From positions 1-64,000 of the forward strand of contig CAADYR010000164.1 of the NCBI GenBank assembly GCA_900753305.1: a DNA stretch of 64,000 bases. Reading direction: 5' to 3'. The stretch is from Lachnospiraceae bacterium (GTDB lineage Bacteria; Bacillota; Clostridia; Lachnospirales; Lachnospiraceae). Positions 26,502 to 37,000 of the stretch are shown piece by piece. The position numbers and the translations under genes were made by a program. The notes beneath the pieces were generated by a model that saw nothing but the letters and a program-made list of their open reading frames with translations, searched no databases and was not told the DNA's origin. Positions within the stretch are counted from its first letter, which is position 1; each line of letters opens with the position of its first letter.

Positions 26502-28859
26502 TTAGTTCATTTCAATCTTTTCGATTTCAGCACGGTAATTCCAGAAAGGTGTCGGATCCTTTACGATAGAATCTGCATTTACTCTTTCTGCACTGTAAAT
26601 CATGCATTCCTGTCGCTGATATACAGGGATTTCTACAGCGTAATCTACGATGTAATCCAGTGCTTCCTTGTAAACTGCCTTACGGTATTCCTGATCTGTA
26701 CTTGTACGGCCTTCCATTACAAGTTCGTCAAGCTCTGGCTGGTAGATTCTGTAGTTCTTAGCACTACCGCCTTCGCTGTGGTAAACCTGGAACATATCAG
26801 GATCAGGAGTTGCTGACCATGCTGCACACCACATATCGATTGTACCGCTGTTGATACCATCCCATAACTGAGAAGTATCGGATAAGTCGTTGATAACCAT
26901 ATCAAAGCCGATTGACTTTAATGCTTCAGATGCTGCTGTCAGGATACCGAAGGAAGGATGATCTCCGCTGCCGCCTGCAGGAATTGTAGCTGTACACTCT
27001 AATCTGCCGCCTGCAGGAGCTGCTGTCAGCTTACCATCTGTTACTGTATAACCTGCTGCTTCGAAGTAGCCAAGTGCTGCATCAAGTGCTGCTGCGTACT
27101 TCTCGTCTTCTGTCATACCATCCGTGTAGATTTCGTTACCATCTACATCTGTAGAGAATGCTACCTTATAATCAGGGTCAGACTTCTGAGGAGCTGCCCA
27201 GCTTGTGTTTGTAATAGGATAGTTGATTACAGATGCTGCTTCTCCATAGTAGGAGTCAATTACAACATCACGGTATGCTGCGATTACAGTTGCAATAGCT
27301 TTTCTGAAGTCCTTGGAAGCTTCGCTGCCTGCATCCTCGCCAACCTTCATCAGCTGGGAGTTCATACCGATATAACCATATCCAAGATAGTCTGTAAGAC
27401 ATGTGATCAGCTTGTCACCGGATAATTCGCCGTTGCTGTTCTCACCCTTGATCTGTGCCATAACATCCTTGGAGATAGAAGGAGAAGCAATATCTGTAGT
27501 TCCCTGTACAACACCAGGAAGCTTATCAGCTTCAGAAGTTGTCTTCCACTGCAGATTCTTTGTCTTAGGAGCACCCTTATAGTAATATTCGTTTGCTTCC
27601 ATGTATACGATCTTATTATCATAGCTTACATATTTGTAAGGACCAGCGCCCATAGGAGCTGTTGTCTTAGCTCTTACAGAGCTTAAATCACCCTTAGGGA
27701 ATCCGAACTGGTTGTTATCATAGTCATATAAGCTCTCATCACCATAGTAGTGTAATGGAGATACATAAACTGCTAACTGATAGATAGCTGTTGCATCAAC
27801 TTCTGTTAAAGTTACACGTACAGAGTTGTCGCCTGTCTTCTGGATACCTTCGATGTGGTCAACAGAATTACCTGTCTCAACAGTTGCCTTATAGCTGTCA
27901 TCCAGGAAAGAGAACAGAGAAGACTCAGCTGCTTCTGTGTCAGACAATGTCTGGTAATCACCATCGTAGATAGCTACCATTTCATTCCACATATCTGCAT
28001 ATGTAGGAGCATCTGTCCAGGTTGTATCTGTGCCGTTACCTGTGATAGATCCGTCATCGTTCTGTGTAGCAAATCCCCAGTTTACCATACCGTTAGATAC
28101 TTCATCCAGACCATCTACTACATAACCTGATGCTGTACAATAATCAGCAATGCTCTTTGCGAAAGCCTCACCTGCTGCCGGAAGATCTGTCTCGAAGAAC
28201 TTCTTCTGTTCATCCTCTGTATAATATGTGAAATCTGTGTTGTCAGCACCCTTATCCAGCATTAACTGATATAATACGGTAGAACCGTTTCTATATGCAT
28301 CCAGTCCCTTGATAGGCAGGGCATACAGAGAGAATGAGCCATCATAGGATGGGTCAAGATATGCATAATAGGAGAAAATTACATCATCGATTGTCAGAGG
28401 CTCGCCATCTGCGAACTTCACATCATCACGGATTGTAAAATCATAATCTACTGTACCATCTGCGTTCTCAGTAACTACACAGTCAGCAATACCTGTATAA
28501 GTATAGTCTGTACCGTTGTAGCTTCTTGTCTCACCTTCAATACCGTTGTAAACGATCTCACCCTGACGGTCAACGTCCAGTAACGCTACTGTGGTCAGAA
28601 GCCATACATCCTCATCAGGTACTGATTCACCGAAGAATGGGCTGAATTTCTCGCTTACGTCATCATGTGCGATAACAAGCGGTGTGTCTGAATTGCTTGC
28701 TGTTTCTGTTGCTGCCTCTGTAGCACCTTCTGTGGAAGCCTCTGTAGCAGGTGTAGTAGCGTCAGAAGATGTATCTGCATTGGAACCACATCCTGTTAAT
28801 AAGCTGGCTGCCATTGTGCCTGCTAAAAGAACAGCTACAAGCTTGTTTCTTTTTTTCAT
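26502..28859 (-). CDS. oppA: Oligopeptide-binding lipoprotein
   Basis: A 785-residue substrate-binding protein of the SBP_bac_5 family. The lipoprotein signal has a basic start (MKKRNK), a hydrophobic core and the lipobox LTGC, so Cys24 should be lipid-modified. A Ser/Thr/Glu-rich linker (about 26-60) follows. Family signatures include DYDFTIRDDVKFADGEPLTI then DDVIFSYYAYLDP, and TDIASPSISKDVM. At 785 residues it is longer than the usual 520-600, with extra sequence around 200-330. AAGGAGG precedes the start. It captures peptides for OppBCDF. Confidence 0.93.
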   Translation of the reverse strand: MKKRNKLVAVLLAGTMAASLLTGCGSNADTSSDATTPATEASTEGATEAATETASNSDTPLVIAHDDVSEKFSPFFGESVPDEDVWLLTTVALLDVDRQGEIVYNGIEGETRSYNGTDYTYTGIADCVVTENADGTVDYDFTIRDDVKFADGEPLTIDDVIFSYYAYLDPSYDGSFSLYALPIKGLDAYRNGSTVLYQLMLDKGADNTDFTYYTEDEQKKFFETDLPAAGEAFAKSIADYCTASGYVVDGLDEVSNGMVNWGFATQNDDGSITGNGTDTTWTDAPTYADMWNEMVAIYDGDYQTLSDTEAAESSLFSFLDDSYKATVETGNSVDHIEGIQKTGDNSVRVTLTEVDATAIYQLAVYVSPLHYYGDESLYDYDNNQFGFPKGDLSSVRAKTTAPMGAGPYKYVSYDNKIVYMEANEYYYKGAPKTKNLQWKTTSEADKLPGVVQGTTDIASPSISKDVMAQIKGENSNGELSGDKLITCLTDYLGYGYIGMNSQLMKVGEDAGSEASKDFRKAIATVIAAYRDVVIDSYYGEAASVINYPITNTSWAAPQKSDPDYKVAFSTDVDGNEIYTDGMTEDEKYAAALDAALGYFEAAGYTVTDGKLTAAPAGGRLECTATIPAGGSGDHPSFGILTAASEALKSIGFDMVINDLSDTSQLWDGINSGTIDMWCAAWSATPDPDMFQVYHSEGGSAKNYRIYQPELDELVMEGRTSTDQEYRKAVYKEALDYIVDYAVEIPVYQRQECMIYSAERVNADSIVKDPTPFWNYRAEIEKIEMN

Positions 28860-28944
28860 AACAAAATCCTCCTTATTGGTTTGTATGCTTAACCATTTGA
28901 CACGTCTATACCATTGTCAAAGGGAAAAACCTTTTCTAAATGTC

Positions 28945-29511
28945 TCACTCCAGTTTGTTCTGAGACTGTTCTGTTCTGAGTCCGGCATAGGTCTTATCAT
29001 AATATACGCCAAAACCTACACAGGCTATGATATAGAAAATCAAAACTCCTGTATACAGGAATTCTTTTCCTGTCTGCATGTCACCCCTGTGGATGACCAT
29101 ATAAATAATATCAAGTATGACACTGATGATCGTCATTACCATGGAACCGATACAGGAACGTTTCATTCTGGCAATCCCTGTCTCATACTGAGCTTTCTGC
29201 ATACGCAGAGGGTCACTCCAATAGCTGAAAGCTCCTACCAGAAAATAAAATACCGGAAGAAATGTAAACAGATATGGATAAAGTACCCAGAAAGTTCTGG
29301 AAGAATCCTGATTGACCATGCCTGCCACCACCTGTAAAACCAACAGGATCGCTGCAAACGCCATATTGATCCAATTGGTCTTTTTCTTTTCTTTTTCTGA
29401 GAAAGGCAATATATAATAATATCCTGTATAACAGATATCATCTACGACTCTGCCCTTGCCATTGAGCCTGGCATTCCACGAATAATCGTCCTTAAATCTA
29501 TTCTTTATCAT
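28945..29511 (-). CDS. Membrane protein of unknown function
   Basis: A 188-residue protein with a soluble N-terminus (about 1-48) and four hydrophobic spans (about 49-66, 78-98, 120-140 and 150-170), the last followed by a charged tail. I do not recognise a family. The phrases NGKGRVVDDICYTGYYYILP and YSWNARLNGKGR at the start are distinctive. ATG 29511 follows AGGAAAG. It lies upstream of oppA on the same strand and might be co-transcribed, but an 85-base gap separates them. Confidence 0.6.
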   Translation of the reverse strand: MIKNRFKDDYSWNARLNGKGRVVDDICYTGYYYILPFSEKEKKKTNWINMAFAAILLVLQVVAGMVNQDSSRTFWVLYPYLFTFLPVFYFLVGAFSYWSDPLRMQKAQYETGIARMKRSCIGSMVMTIISVILDIIYMVIHRGDMQTGKEFLYTGVLIFYIIACVGFGVYYDKTYAGLRTEQSQNKLE

Positions 29512-29914
29512 ATCTTTCCTTTAAATTATTTTGTTGCTTTTCAACGTTAGCACTTTATTGTAACAGATTTTATGCTGGTACGCAAAAAAAGTGCCTATAG
29601 ACATCCTTGTCCATTGCACTTAAATCCTATTTAGAAATACAATTGTTCGTCTACAGCAAACAACTGATATTTATTATACATACATGAAAAATTTTGTCAA
29701 CAACTGTATAGGTGGTATTTTTTAGCATAAATATAACCTTTTTTCAAGCTATCCATTTATTAATATTCAACATACTTTGTATTTTCGACGTTTTCCTGCA
29801 TATTCATTCTCTCTTATGTAAAAAATTTTTTTAAAATATTTCATCTGCTCAAAAGAAAGATGGCAATCATTGGACTTTTTGCGTCAATAATTGCCATCTT
29901 TGTATAAATCGTAT
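29512..29914. other. AT-rich intergenic region with one terminator
   Basis: No gene seen. The part near 29856-29905 is the terminator of the DUF5722 gene. The rest is very AT-rich (runs of T near 29824-29835) and should hold the promoter of the membrane-protein gene on the minus strand. Confidence 0.5.
29856..29905 (-). terminator. Terminator after DUF5722 gene 2
   Basis: Minus-strand AAAGATGGCAATTATTG pairs with CAATGATTGCCATCTTT around a 12-base loop, with one mismatch. It lies about ten bases after the stop codon. Confidence 0.8.
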
Positions 29915-31528
29915 TTAATTTACACCCAACTGCGCCCAGCTTGATGCACCGATAATCGGTAATGCGAAGCTGGTATAAGCTGCTGACTGTGCAGTATCGA
30001 TGTATTTAAATACATCATAAATCTGCTTTGGTGTAGAAGCCCAGCCATTTGCATCGCAATTGTAAAGTCCGCATGCAATCTTATCACTTGCCTTTTCATA
30101 AGGAGAATCTACCATTCTGTGAACGATAAATGCCTTGATATATGGATTCTGTGCTGCAAGCTTATATGCATAAGCAAAAGATGCCGCCTGTACTGCTTCT
30201 CCTCCATTCAGAGAATTGAAGAGAATCTCAGATATCATAATATATCTGACCTGCCCCGTTGGAGACAGATAGGAAGGCTGGCACATATAATTGGTAAATA
30301 CCTCCATATTAGTAGGGTTGATCATTCTCGTATTAGAAGTATGATCAATCAGATGCAGTGCCTTATAATTAGACGGCATATCCCAGAATTTGGATGCTGT
30401 CAATGGAACCGGATGTGGATGCCATGCTACACCCCAGTCAATATTACCATGTGATGCTACATCTACATTAAAGGCATCAATAAACTTCTTCGCTCCGTAC
30501 TGATTGGCTGTTCCGTCTTCCCAGGTCCAGCGCTGGTCAATACATGTCAGAACTCTGGCATTTGCATTCACACTTTTGATTGCTGTATAGAACATACGAA
30601 ATGCCTTCTCATATTCCAGAGTAAATGCTGTTACATTATAATTTCCCGCATAATACCATGGATTGTTATTATTCACTTCATTTCCAATGATCCAGTTAGA
30701 TACCAGTCCTGTTGCAGGATTGCTGTATCTTTCTGTCAGGAAAGCCATAACAGCTTCAAGAGATTCTGCTCCCTGTTGTTCATCTGTATTGAAAGCATAA
30801 TGACGATAACCTGCTTTTCTGGCGCCAGGTTTTACAGTCATGGCTGTTGCTGCATTATAGTAATTCACAACATTCATTGTCACTTCTACATTCTGTGTTG
30901 CAAAAAGTGTCATGACCATATCATACTCTGCCACAACTGCCTGATTGAAATTATAGGCTTTTCCATTATAAGTATATGTGATATAACCCGTAGTTGATGG
31001 TTGGAAAAACCTATCTACAGCAATTTCATAGCTTGCATGCTGTACTCCCAGATTGGCCAGATCCATGATTGCTGCATTATCTGCAGTAATACCCTTAATG
31101 GATGTAACCACAGGATTTGCTGCGGTCTTAGTTGCAACTGCTTCCGGATTCGTAATATAGAATTCCGGACTCACTGCCACGTAACTGCCGCCTGTCTTTA
31201 CCGCCACAACAAACTTTGCATACAGCTTGGATGCTGCTGTTCCCTGATCCAGTGTCGTTACAAAAGTCAATGCTGATGCTTTAGCTGTCTGTGCGCAGAA
31301 ATCTGTTCTGGAACCGATTGCGTTTTCATAAGGCTGTAAGGAGAATAAATAATAATTATTATCATCACTTGGTGTCGTTGCAGAAGCATTTGCTGTAACC
31401 GTTACCTGATTAGCGCCACTGATGATGCACTGACTGATCGTTACTGTTGTGGCTGCTGATACTGTCATCTGTATCATGCACACCATGATCAGACATAACG
31501 CACCCCATAAAGTTAGTTTTTTTCTCAT
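29915..31528 (-). CDS. Secreted DUF5722 protein, glycosidase-like (paralogue 2)
   Basis: A 537-residue exported protein with a signal peptide ending SAA near residue 26. A beta-rich N-terminal domain (about 27-125) is followed by a region that looks like a TIM barrel. NWIIGNEVNNNNPWYYAG near 278-295 places a Glu after Asn (about 283), and MISEILFNS near 432 gives a second Glu. An N-E pair followed by a strand-7 Glu is the acid/base and nucleophile pattern of clan GH-A glycosidases, but no activity is known to me for DUF5722. It is very similar to the gene just upstream, indicating tandem duplication. The substrate is unknown. Confidence 0.8.
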   Translation of the reverse strand: MRKKLTLWGALCLIMVCMIQMTVSAATTVTISQCIISGANQVTVTANASATTPSDDNNYYLFSLQPYENAIGSRTDFCAQTAKASALTFVTTLDQGTAASKLYAKFVVAVKTGGSYVAVSPEFYITNPEAVATKTAANPVVTSIKGITADNAAIMDLANLGVQHASYEIAVDRFFQPSTTGYITYTYNGKAYNFNQAVVAEYDMVMTLFATQNVEVTMNVVNYYNAATAMTVKPGARKAGYRHYAFNTDEQQGAESLEAVMAFLTERYSNPATGLVSNWIIGNEVNNNNPWYYAGNYNVTAFTLEYEKAFRMFYTAIKSVNANARVLTCIDQRWTWEDGTANQYGAKKFIDAFNVDVASHGNIDWGVAWHPHPVPLTASKFWDMPSNYKALHLIDHTSNTRMINPTNMEVFTNYMCQPSYLSPTGQVRYIMISEILFNSLNGGEAVQAASFAYAYKLAAQNPYIKAFIVHRMVDSPYEKASDKIACGLYNCDANGWASTPKQIYDVFKYIDTAQSAAYTSFALPIIGASSWAQLGVN

Positions 31529-31555
31529 TATACCCTCCCGGTTGTCATAGATTGA

Positions 31556-33142
31556 TTAGTTTAATCCCAAATCGGCCCAACTTGAAGCACCGATAATTGG
31601 CAGAGCAAAATCTGTATAGGCTGTATTGCCTGTATCCATATACTTAAATACATTATATGCATATTTCGGTCCGGCATCTGTTCTGATACCTACTGCCATG
31701 CCATCTGATACGATCTCAGATGCATGATCGACCTGTCTGTGAATAATAATACCCTCAATGAAAGGATTGGAAGATGTCAGCTTATAAGCATATACCATAG
31801 CTGCTGCCTGAATCGTTTCATCTGTAGGAAGCTGTGCATTATAGGATGTAAAGCCCATCTCCGAAATAAGGATATGTCTTACATTTCCGTTTGGTGCCAG
31901 CATAGATGGCTGTGTCATATGATTGGTCACTACATCTACATTAGTAGGATTTACCATCTTGGAATTATCTGTATGGTCGATCAGTTTTAATCCTGCATAA
32001 CCTGCCGGCATATTCCAGAACTGGCAGTTAAATAATGGAACCGGATGTGGATGTAAAGATAATCCCCAGTCTATATTACCACTCTGATTGATATTGCTTG
32101 CAAAATTATCCAGTACCTTTTTTGCTGCGTACTGATTTGGTGTACCGTCCTCAAAATTCCAACGCTGGTCAATGTTCAGGAATACTCTTGCTCCTGCATT
32201 CTGACTCTTAATTGCGTTATAGCACAGACGGAATTCCTTTGCATACTGTGCTGCAAAAGCTTCTGCACTCATATCTCCTGCATAATGCCATGGTGAGTTA
32301 TTATTGATCTCATTACCAATGATCCATGTATGGATTGTTCCTTTAGAACCTGAATATCTGTTAGCCAGGAAGGACATCAGTGCCTCAATCTTCTCCGCAC
32401 CACCCTGTTCTGCTGTATTCAGTGCATAACAGTTCTTGCCTGCTACACGTGCTGTTGGAAGAATCAGATCTGCTGTTGCTGCATTGAATGAGTTTTTAAT
32501 GACCATAACTACGTTGCAGCCCTGATTAGCGAACTTCTGGCAGACAACATCATATTCCGTTACTACACCTGAATTAAAGCTGTAGGTCTTACCATTATAA
32601 GTATAGTTAGTACCTCCACCTGCGCATAATCTGCTGATGTCAAGTTCATAAGCTGCGTATCCTGCTCCTAATGAGCTTAATTCATCACTGTATCTCCAGT
32701 CTGCAGTCAGTCCCTTCTTGGCTTTGATCGGATAACCTGTTGCCTTAGTCGCTACAGCTTCAGGATTCGTAATATACATTTCATTGCTGACCGGTACGAA
32801 TAATCCACCCTGTCTTGTTGTTACAACAAATCTGGAATACAGCTTGTTTCCTGCTTTGTTAAAATCCAGTGATGTTGTAAAAATTGCAGTCTCTGCTGCT
32901 GGTGTGGATGCACAGAAATCTGCTCTTGCACCTACTTCTGTCTGATATGGTTTCAGTTCGAACAGATAATACATACCATCATCAGATGCCGGTACAGCAC
33001 CGGTAGCCACAAGTGTCACGGTATCGCCTGCAATTGTACAACTGTTGATCGTTACTGTTGAACCGGCAGCGCACACAGTCATCTGCATCAACAGAGCGAA
33101 CAGCATAACCAGAGCAAGTCGAAAGCTCCATCTTCTTTTCAT
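31556..33142 (-). CDS. Secreted DUF5722 protein, glycosidase-like (paralogue 1)
   Basis: A 528-residue exported protein. The signal peptide (MKRRWSFRLALVMLFALLMQ) is cleaved after a CAA-like site near 26. The domain order is the same as in the next gene: a beta-rich domain to about 120, then a barrel-like domain with WIIGNEINNNSPWHYAG (Glu near 275) and ILISEMGFTSYN (Glu near 427). ATG 33142 is chosen because GGAGGG lies seven bases upstream; an in-frame ATG five codons earlier overlaps that site. The 27-base gap to the second paralogue indicates one transcript. Confidence 0.8.
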   Translation of the reverse strand: MKRRWSFRLALVMLFALLMQMTVCAAGSTVTINSCTIAGDTVTLVATGAVPASDDGMYYLFELKPYQTEVGARADFCASTPAAETAIFTTSLDFNKAGNKLYSRFVVTTRQGGLFVPVSNEMYITNPEAVATKATGYPIKAKKGLTADWRYSDELSSLGAGYAAYELDISRLCAGGGTNYTYNGKTYSFNSGVVTEYDVVCQKFANQGCNVVMVIKNSFNAATADLILPTARVAGKNCYALNTAEQGGAEKIEALMSFLANRYSGSKGTIHTWIIGNEINNNSPWHYAGDMSAEAFAAQYAKEFRLCYNAIKSQNAGARVFLNIDQRWNFEDGTPNQYAAKKVLDNFASNINQSGNIDWGLSLHPHPVPLFNCQFWNMPAGYAGLKLIDHTDNSKMVNPTNVDVVTNHMTQPSMLAPNGNVRHILISEMGFTSYNAQLPTDETIQAAAMVYAYKLTSSNPFIEGIIIHRQVDHASEIVSDGMAVGIRTDAGPKYAYNVFKYMDTGNTAYTDFALPIIGASSWADLGLN

Positions 33143-33275
33143 TTGAATTCCCTCCATGCTTTTCCGGGCAATTATGTCTACTATTTAAGCATTTTAGCCC
33201 TAACTTTTTATATATACAGCTAAGATTATATCATTTTCTGAATATTCTCGCAATACGTTGTATACATAATACAGG

Positions 33276-35807
33276 CTATTTTTCATATACATATGTCACG
33301 AACTGATTACCATTTTCCTCAAACCATTGTGCAGAGTCATTCATTCCTTTCTTATATATCGTTCCCGTCTTTGGATCCATTACTACAATATTCTGCTCGT
33401 TAAACCCAATTACCAGTACAGCACTGTTATCATTAAAAGATGCCAGTACAGGAATATCCTGATTTACGTAGTAAAGAATTGCATCCAGGCTGACACCGCT
33501 CAGTTCAAGAATCCTTGCATCAGATATTCCTTCTGCAAGGATCTGTGTTGCTGTCATCCCTTTATCCAATAATGCCTGCACATTTCTCGCAGACCCTGCA
33601 TAACCTAAAATTGTCTCCAGACATACTGCCAGTTGTGATGTATCCTCATCGATCTGTGCACCGGTAATTGCCATGATCTGGTTTCTTATGCTGCGTCCTG
33701 TCTTCTTCCATATATAACCGCCCTTCTCATTTACCACAGTACCGCTAAGGGAATAGGCAAGATTGATCGCATTTGCCGGATGTGAAAATGTTCCCATCAC
33801 GCCATCCTTCCCATAAACATAGTATCTGTTTATCGGTTCTTCTATTGTAACAATCATATCCTTTGAACCTTCATAAAGAACCTCTTTGGGCATTGTATAC
33901 TTAAGATTTTTGGTTTCGATCGTACTCTTTACCACCAACTGTACGATTGTTTCGTATTTTTGTGTTGTGACTGTTTCCCAACTGTTATATCCATTTTCTT
34001 CTACGATATTATTTACAATCTGATCATCTGCGATCTGTGTATAACCTCCCTCATTATCCTTCTGTACTCTTTTCAAAGTAATAAGATTGTCTTTTACTGA
34101 ACTTCCTACTACATAGACACCCTGTTGTTTATAACTCTTCAGGACATCTCCACGTTCGTTCTGAATGTAGACCGCATACATAGGGAATGTAATGGAACCG
34201 GAGGAATCCCTTCTGATATCATTATAATCTGCCACTCCGTATATCAGATCTTCATTCATAAAACCAAGAGGCATCATGCGGTTATTACCCGTTGCACTGA
34301 TTTCCCTCGTATTCCCAGTGTTAAGGTTCATCAGTATCAGTCTGGTGCAATCATAGGCATCTGCTGAATTCTGCCATACAAGCATTTCTTCCTTCTGAGA
34401 CACCTGAAAGCTTCCCTCCTGAACCTGTGTTGCGATCTCCGAATAAGAACCCTGCGGCAGGTCGATCGCCAATATGGAACCATCCAGATACAAATACAGG
34501 ATTCCGCTTTTATTCACAAAGGACAACTGTTCTACGTCTGCCTTTAGCACTGCATATGCTTCATTACAGGGAATAAATATCTGCTCCTCGATCGTATTGA
34601 GCATACCATTATATTCATAAACCAGAATACCTACAGTTCCTTCATGAATTCCTCTGTTCATATAGCCATATACCATGAAAGTAACATTTCCAGTCTCGTC
34701 TACATTCAATATTTTGATCCCATGATGGTCATAGGTTGTCCTGATGTCGTATCCATTACTGTCCTTGTCATAAAATCCAAACAGATATGCCATTTTCTTA
34801 TCTGCAGAATGATAACAGAACAACTGGTTTTCATTAATAAATGCCAGATTGCTGCCTCCATCACTCTCCATCATTTCAACTGCATTCTGTCGGATACCGA
34901 GCATGATCTTATTACTTGCATATACATCAGCCTGTGGATTAAAGATCTGATCCATTGTCCTTTCAAAATCCAGCAGATACATTCTGTCCGTTGTATAACG
35001 GATTCGATAATACTCGCTGATATTATAATAATTCTTCTGTTTTCCTTCAGATATGGAAACGATATAATTATTTCTAAGTGCCGCCGTCTGCCCGTCAATT
35101 TCACTGACGATAATATCAGAATCTGTTTCCTGTTTTACATTCAGTCCTGCCCATCCTACCTGACTCAGACTGCAGTGGATGTCCACCTTTGCAAGTGTAG
35201 TATTATCCCCCTTGGAATTTGATTCCATATACGTACTGAGTTCATTGATTCTCTCTGCATCAAAAGTCTTATCATGAAAATCTGTTATAAAATTCAGTTT
35301 TTCTGTAAGATGGTAGTCACTTGTATCAATAATTCTTGTGTAATACCGAAGAGTTTCTCCCTGTACCGTTATCAGAAGTATCCAGTTATATTCCACATCC
35401 TGCTCGATCAGATCCTTTACTGTGATTCCTGCAGTTATACTGTCTCCTGATTCTTTGTAACTGGTTATATCTGTCTTTTCCACCAGTCTGGTTCCATCAA
35501 TACTGCGCACCTCAAAAGACAGGCTGTCAATTTCATTTCCATATTTATCTATGACAAAAGACAGGGAGCGGTTATCACCGAGCGGAGTCAGTGTATCTCT
35601 CATGAAGCAACCGTCTATTTCTTCCTTCAGTCCATGCAGTGTATTAAAAGATACCCCGTCCGTCACCATATGGACCAGTGGTAATGATGACCTGCTCATT
35701 TCCGAAGTCATATCTGCATTTCCCTGATTGTATACATTACTGCTGATAAAAAGCGTAATCAGAAAAACACAAATGCAAACAATTATTTTTATAATGACTT
35801 TTTTCAT
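33276..35807 (-). CDS. Exported protein with degenerate C39-like domain
   Basis: An 843-residue protein with an N-terminal signal anchor (about 2-25). The middle (about 200-560) looks like a beta-propeller-type repeat region (recurring LAFINENQLFCYHSADKKMA, LSFVNKSGILYLYLDG). The last about 120 residues resemble a papain-like C39 peptidase. A Cys lies in SQLAVCLETIL, and the ASFNDNSAVLVIGFNEQNIV stretch then VMDPKTGTIY aligns with the strand that normally carries the catalytic His, which is Asn-Ser-Ala here. Peptidase activity is therefore doubtful. It overlaps no neighbour but sits three bases after the methyltransferase gene. Confidence 0.65.
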   Translation of the reverse strand: MKKVIIKIIVCICVFLITLFISSNVYNQGNADMTSEMSRSSLPLVHMVTDGVSFNTLHGLKEEIDGCFMRDTLTPLGDNRSLSFVIDKYGNEIDSLSFEVRSIDGTRLVEKTDITSYKESGDSITAGITVKDLIEQDVEYNWILLITVQGETLRYYTRIIDTSDYHLTEKLNFITDFHDKTFDAERINELSTYMESNSKGDNTTLAKVDIHCSLSQVGWAGLNVKQETDSDIIVSEIDGQTAALRNNYIVSISEGKQKNYYNISEYYRIRYTTDRMYLLDFERTMDQIFNPQADVYASNKIMLGIRQNAVEMMESDGGSNLAFINENQLFCYHSADKKMAYLFGFYDKDSNGYDIRTTYDHHGIKILNVDETGNVTFMVYGYMNRGIHEGTVGILVYEYNGMLNTIEEQIFIPCNEAYAVLKADVEQLSFVNKSGILYLYLDGSILAIDLPQGSYSEIATQVQEGSFQVSQKEEMLVWQNSADAYDCTRLILMNLNTGNTREISATGNNRMMPLGFMNEDLIYGVADYNDIRRDSSGSITFPMYAVYIQNERGDVLKSYKQQGVYVVGSSVKDNLITLKRVQKDNEGGYTQIADDQIVNNIVEENGYNSWETVTTQKYETIVQLVVKSTIETKNLKYTMPKEVLYEGSKDMIVTIEEPINRYYVYGKDGVMGTFSHPANAINLAYSLSGTVVNEKGGYIWKKTGRSIRNQIMAITGAQIDEDTSQLAVCLETILGYAGSARNVQALLDKGMTATQILAEGISDARILELSGVSLDAILYYVNQDIPVLASFNDNSAVLVIGFNEQNIVVMDPKTGTIYKKGMNDSAQWFEENGNQFVTYVYEK

Positions 35808-35809
35808 AC

Positions 35810-36979
35810 TTATTCTCTCTCCAGCAACTTACGCAGTGTAGGATCGACCTGCAGAAAATCTATCAGTTCGTCCGTCGTCTGAGTCTTTCCGGCTCTGGAA
35901 CCATACTTCATACCCTGTTTTTTTACAGCTCTGATCAGAATATTTTTAGGTGTATGTTCCATATCTATAAATTCCAGTATCTGCGTTTCATATCCATGTT
36001 CTTCCAGCAGATCTGCACGTATTGCGTCTGTGAGCAATGCAGCCATACGTTCCCTGATCAATCCATATTTTGTGGCAGCCTCCAACTGGCTGCACTTGAT
36101 CTGGCGGTTAAGCTCATGCTGACAGCATGGCACTGACAAAATGACTTTGGCATTCCATTTCACTGCCTTGGCAAGGGCATAGTCTGTTGCTGTATCGCAT
36201 GCATGGAGCGTTACGACCATATCGACTTCATTCACGCCTTCATAAGTACTGATGTCCCCTACATGAAACGTAAGACCGTCATACCCGTATTTGCGGCTGA
36301 GCGCATTACACTTGTCTATAACATCTTCCTTCAAATCTAATCCTATGACGCGAATGTCAAATTTATGCAAAACAGTCAGATAATAATACAAAGCAAAAGT
36401 AAGATAAGACTTGCCGCATCCAAAATCAATAATCGTTAATGTCCTGTCTTTAGGCAGACTGGGCAGAATATCTCTTACAAATTCCAGATAACGATTAATC
36501 TGGCGGAACTTATCATATTTTGCCTTTACAATACGTCCTTCCTGTGTCTGTACTCCCAGATCTACCAGAAAGGGAACACAGATGCCTTCCTCCAGCACAT
36601 ACTGTTTTGTCTTGTTATGTGACATTACCTGGGCTGATACTTTCTGCCCGTTCTTCTGCACCTTTTTGTTTATTGTAACCTTTCCCTTCTTACTTACGAG
36701 CACTGTAATATGTTCTGCCTCTGTATCCAGTTCTATCTGTTTAAAATCCTCCAGCAGCCCGTTCATATACCCGGAAAGGCTTTCCGGTTCGAGATTTGTA
36801 TGGTACGCCTTATTGTGGCTGAACTGCTCTGCCTGATAAGTAAGCTTGTCCTTTATCATGACCGGACGTATTTTCACCTTACTTACTTTTTCTTTATCTC
36901 TCGGGTTACTTGCAATAATTGCCGTAAAAATAATCTGTTTTGATATATATTCTGTGATCAGTTGTTCCAATGTAGACAT
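35810..36979 (-). CDS. SAM-dependent methyltransferase (Methyltransf_32-like)
   Basis: A 389-residue protein. The Rossmann core starts near 180 with TLTIIDFGCGKSYLTFALYY (motif I), then VIGLDLKEDVIDKC (motif II), HVGDISTYEG, VTLHACDTATDYALA and LSVPCCQHELN. The N-terminal 170 residues contain a basic region (VSKKGKVTINKKVQKNGQKV) that might bind RNA. This arrangement is common in Clostridia; the substrate is unknown, with RNA a reasonable guess. No signal or membrane segment is visible. Confidence 0.85.
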   Translation of the reverse strand: MSTLEQLITEYISKQIIFTAIIASNPRDKEKVSKVKIRPVMIKDKLTYQAEQFSHNKAYHTNLEPESLSGYMNGLLEDFKQIELDTEAEHITVLVSKKGKVTINKKVQKNGQKVSAQVMSHNKTKQYVLEEGICVPFLVDLGVQTQEGRIVKAKYDKFRQINRYLEFVRDILPSLPKDRTLTIIDFGCGKSYLTFALYYYLTVLHKFDIRVIGLDLKEDVIDKCNALSRKYGYDGLTFHVGDISTYEGVNEVDMVVTLHACDTATDYALAKAVKWNAKVILSVPCCQHELNRQIKCSQLEAATKYGLIRERMAALLTDAIRADLLEEHGYETQILEFIDMEHTPKNILIRAVKKQGMKYGSRAGKTQTTDELIDFLQVDPTLRKLLERE

Positions 36980-37000
36980 AGGTATCCTCCACTATCCTGG

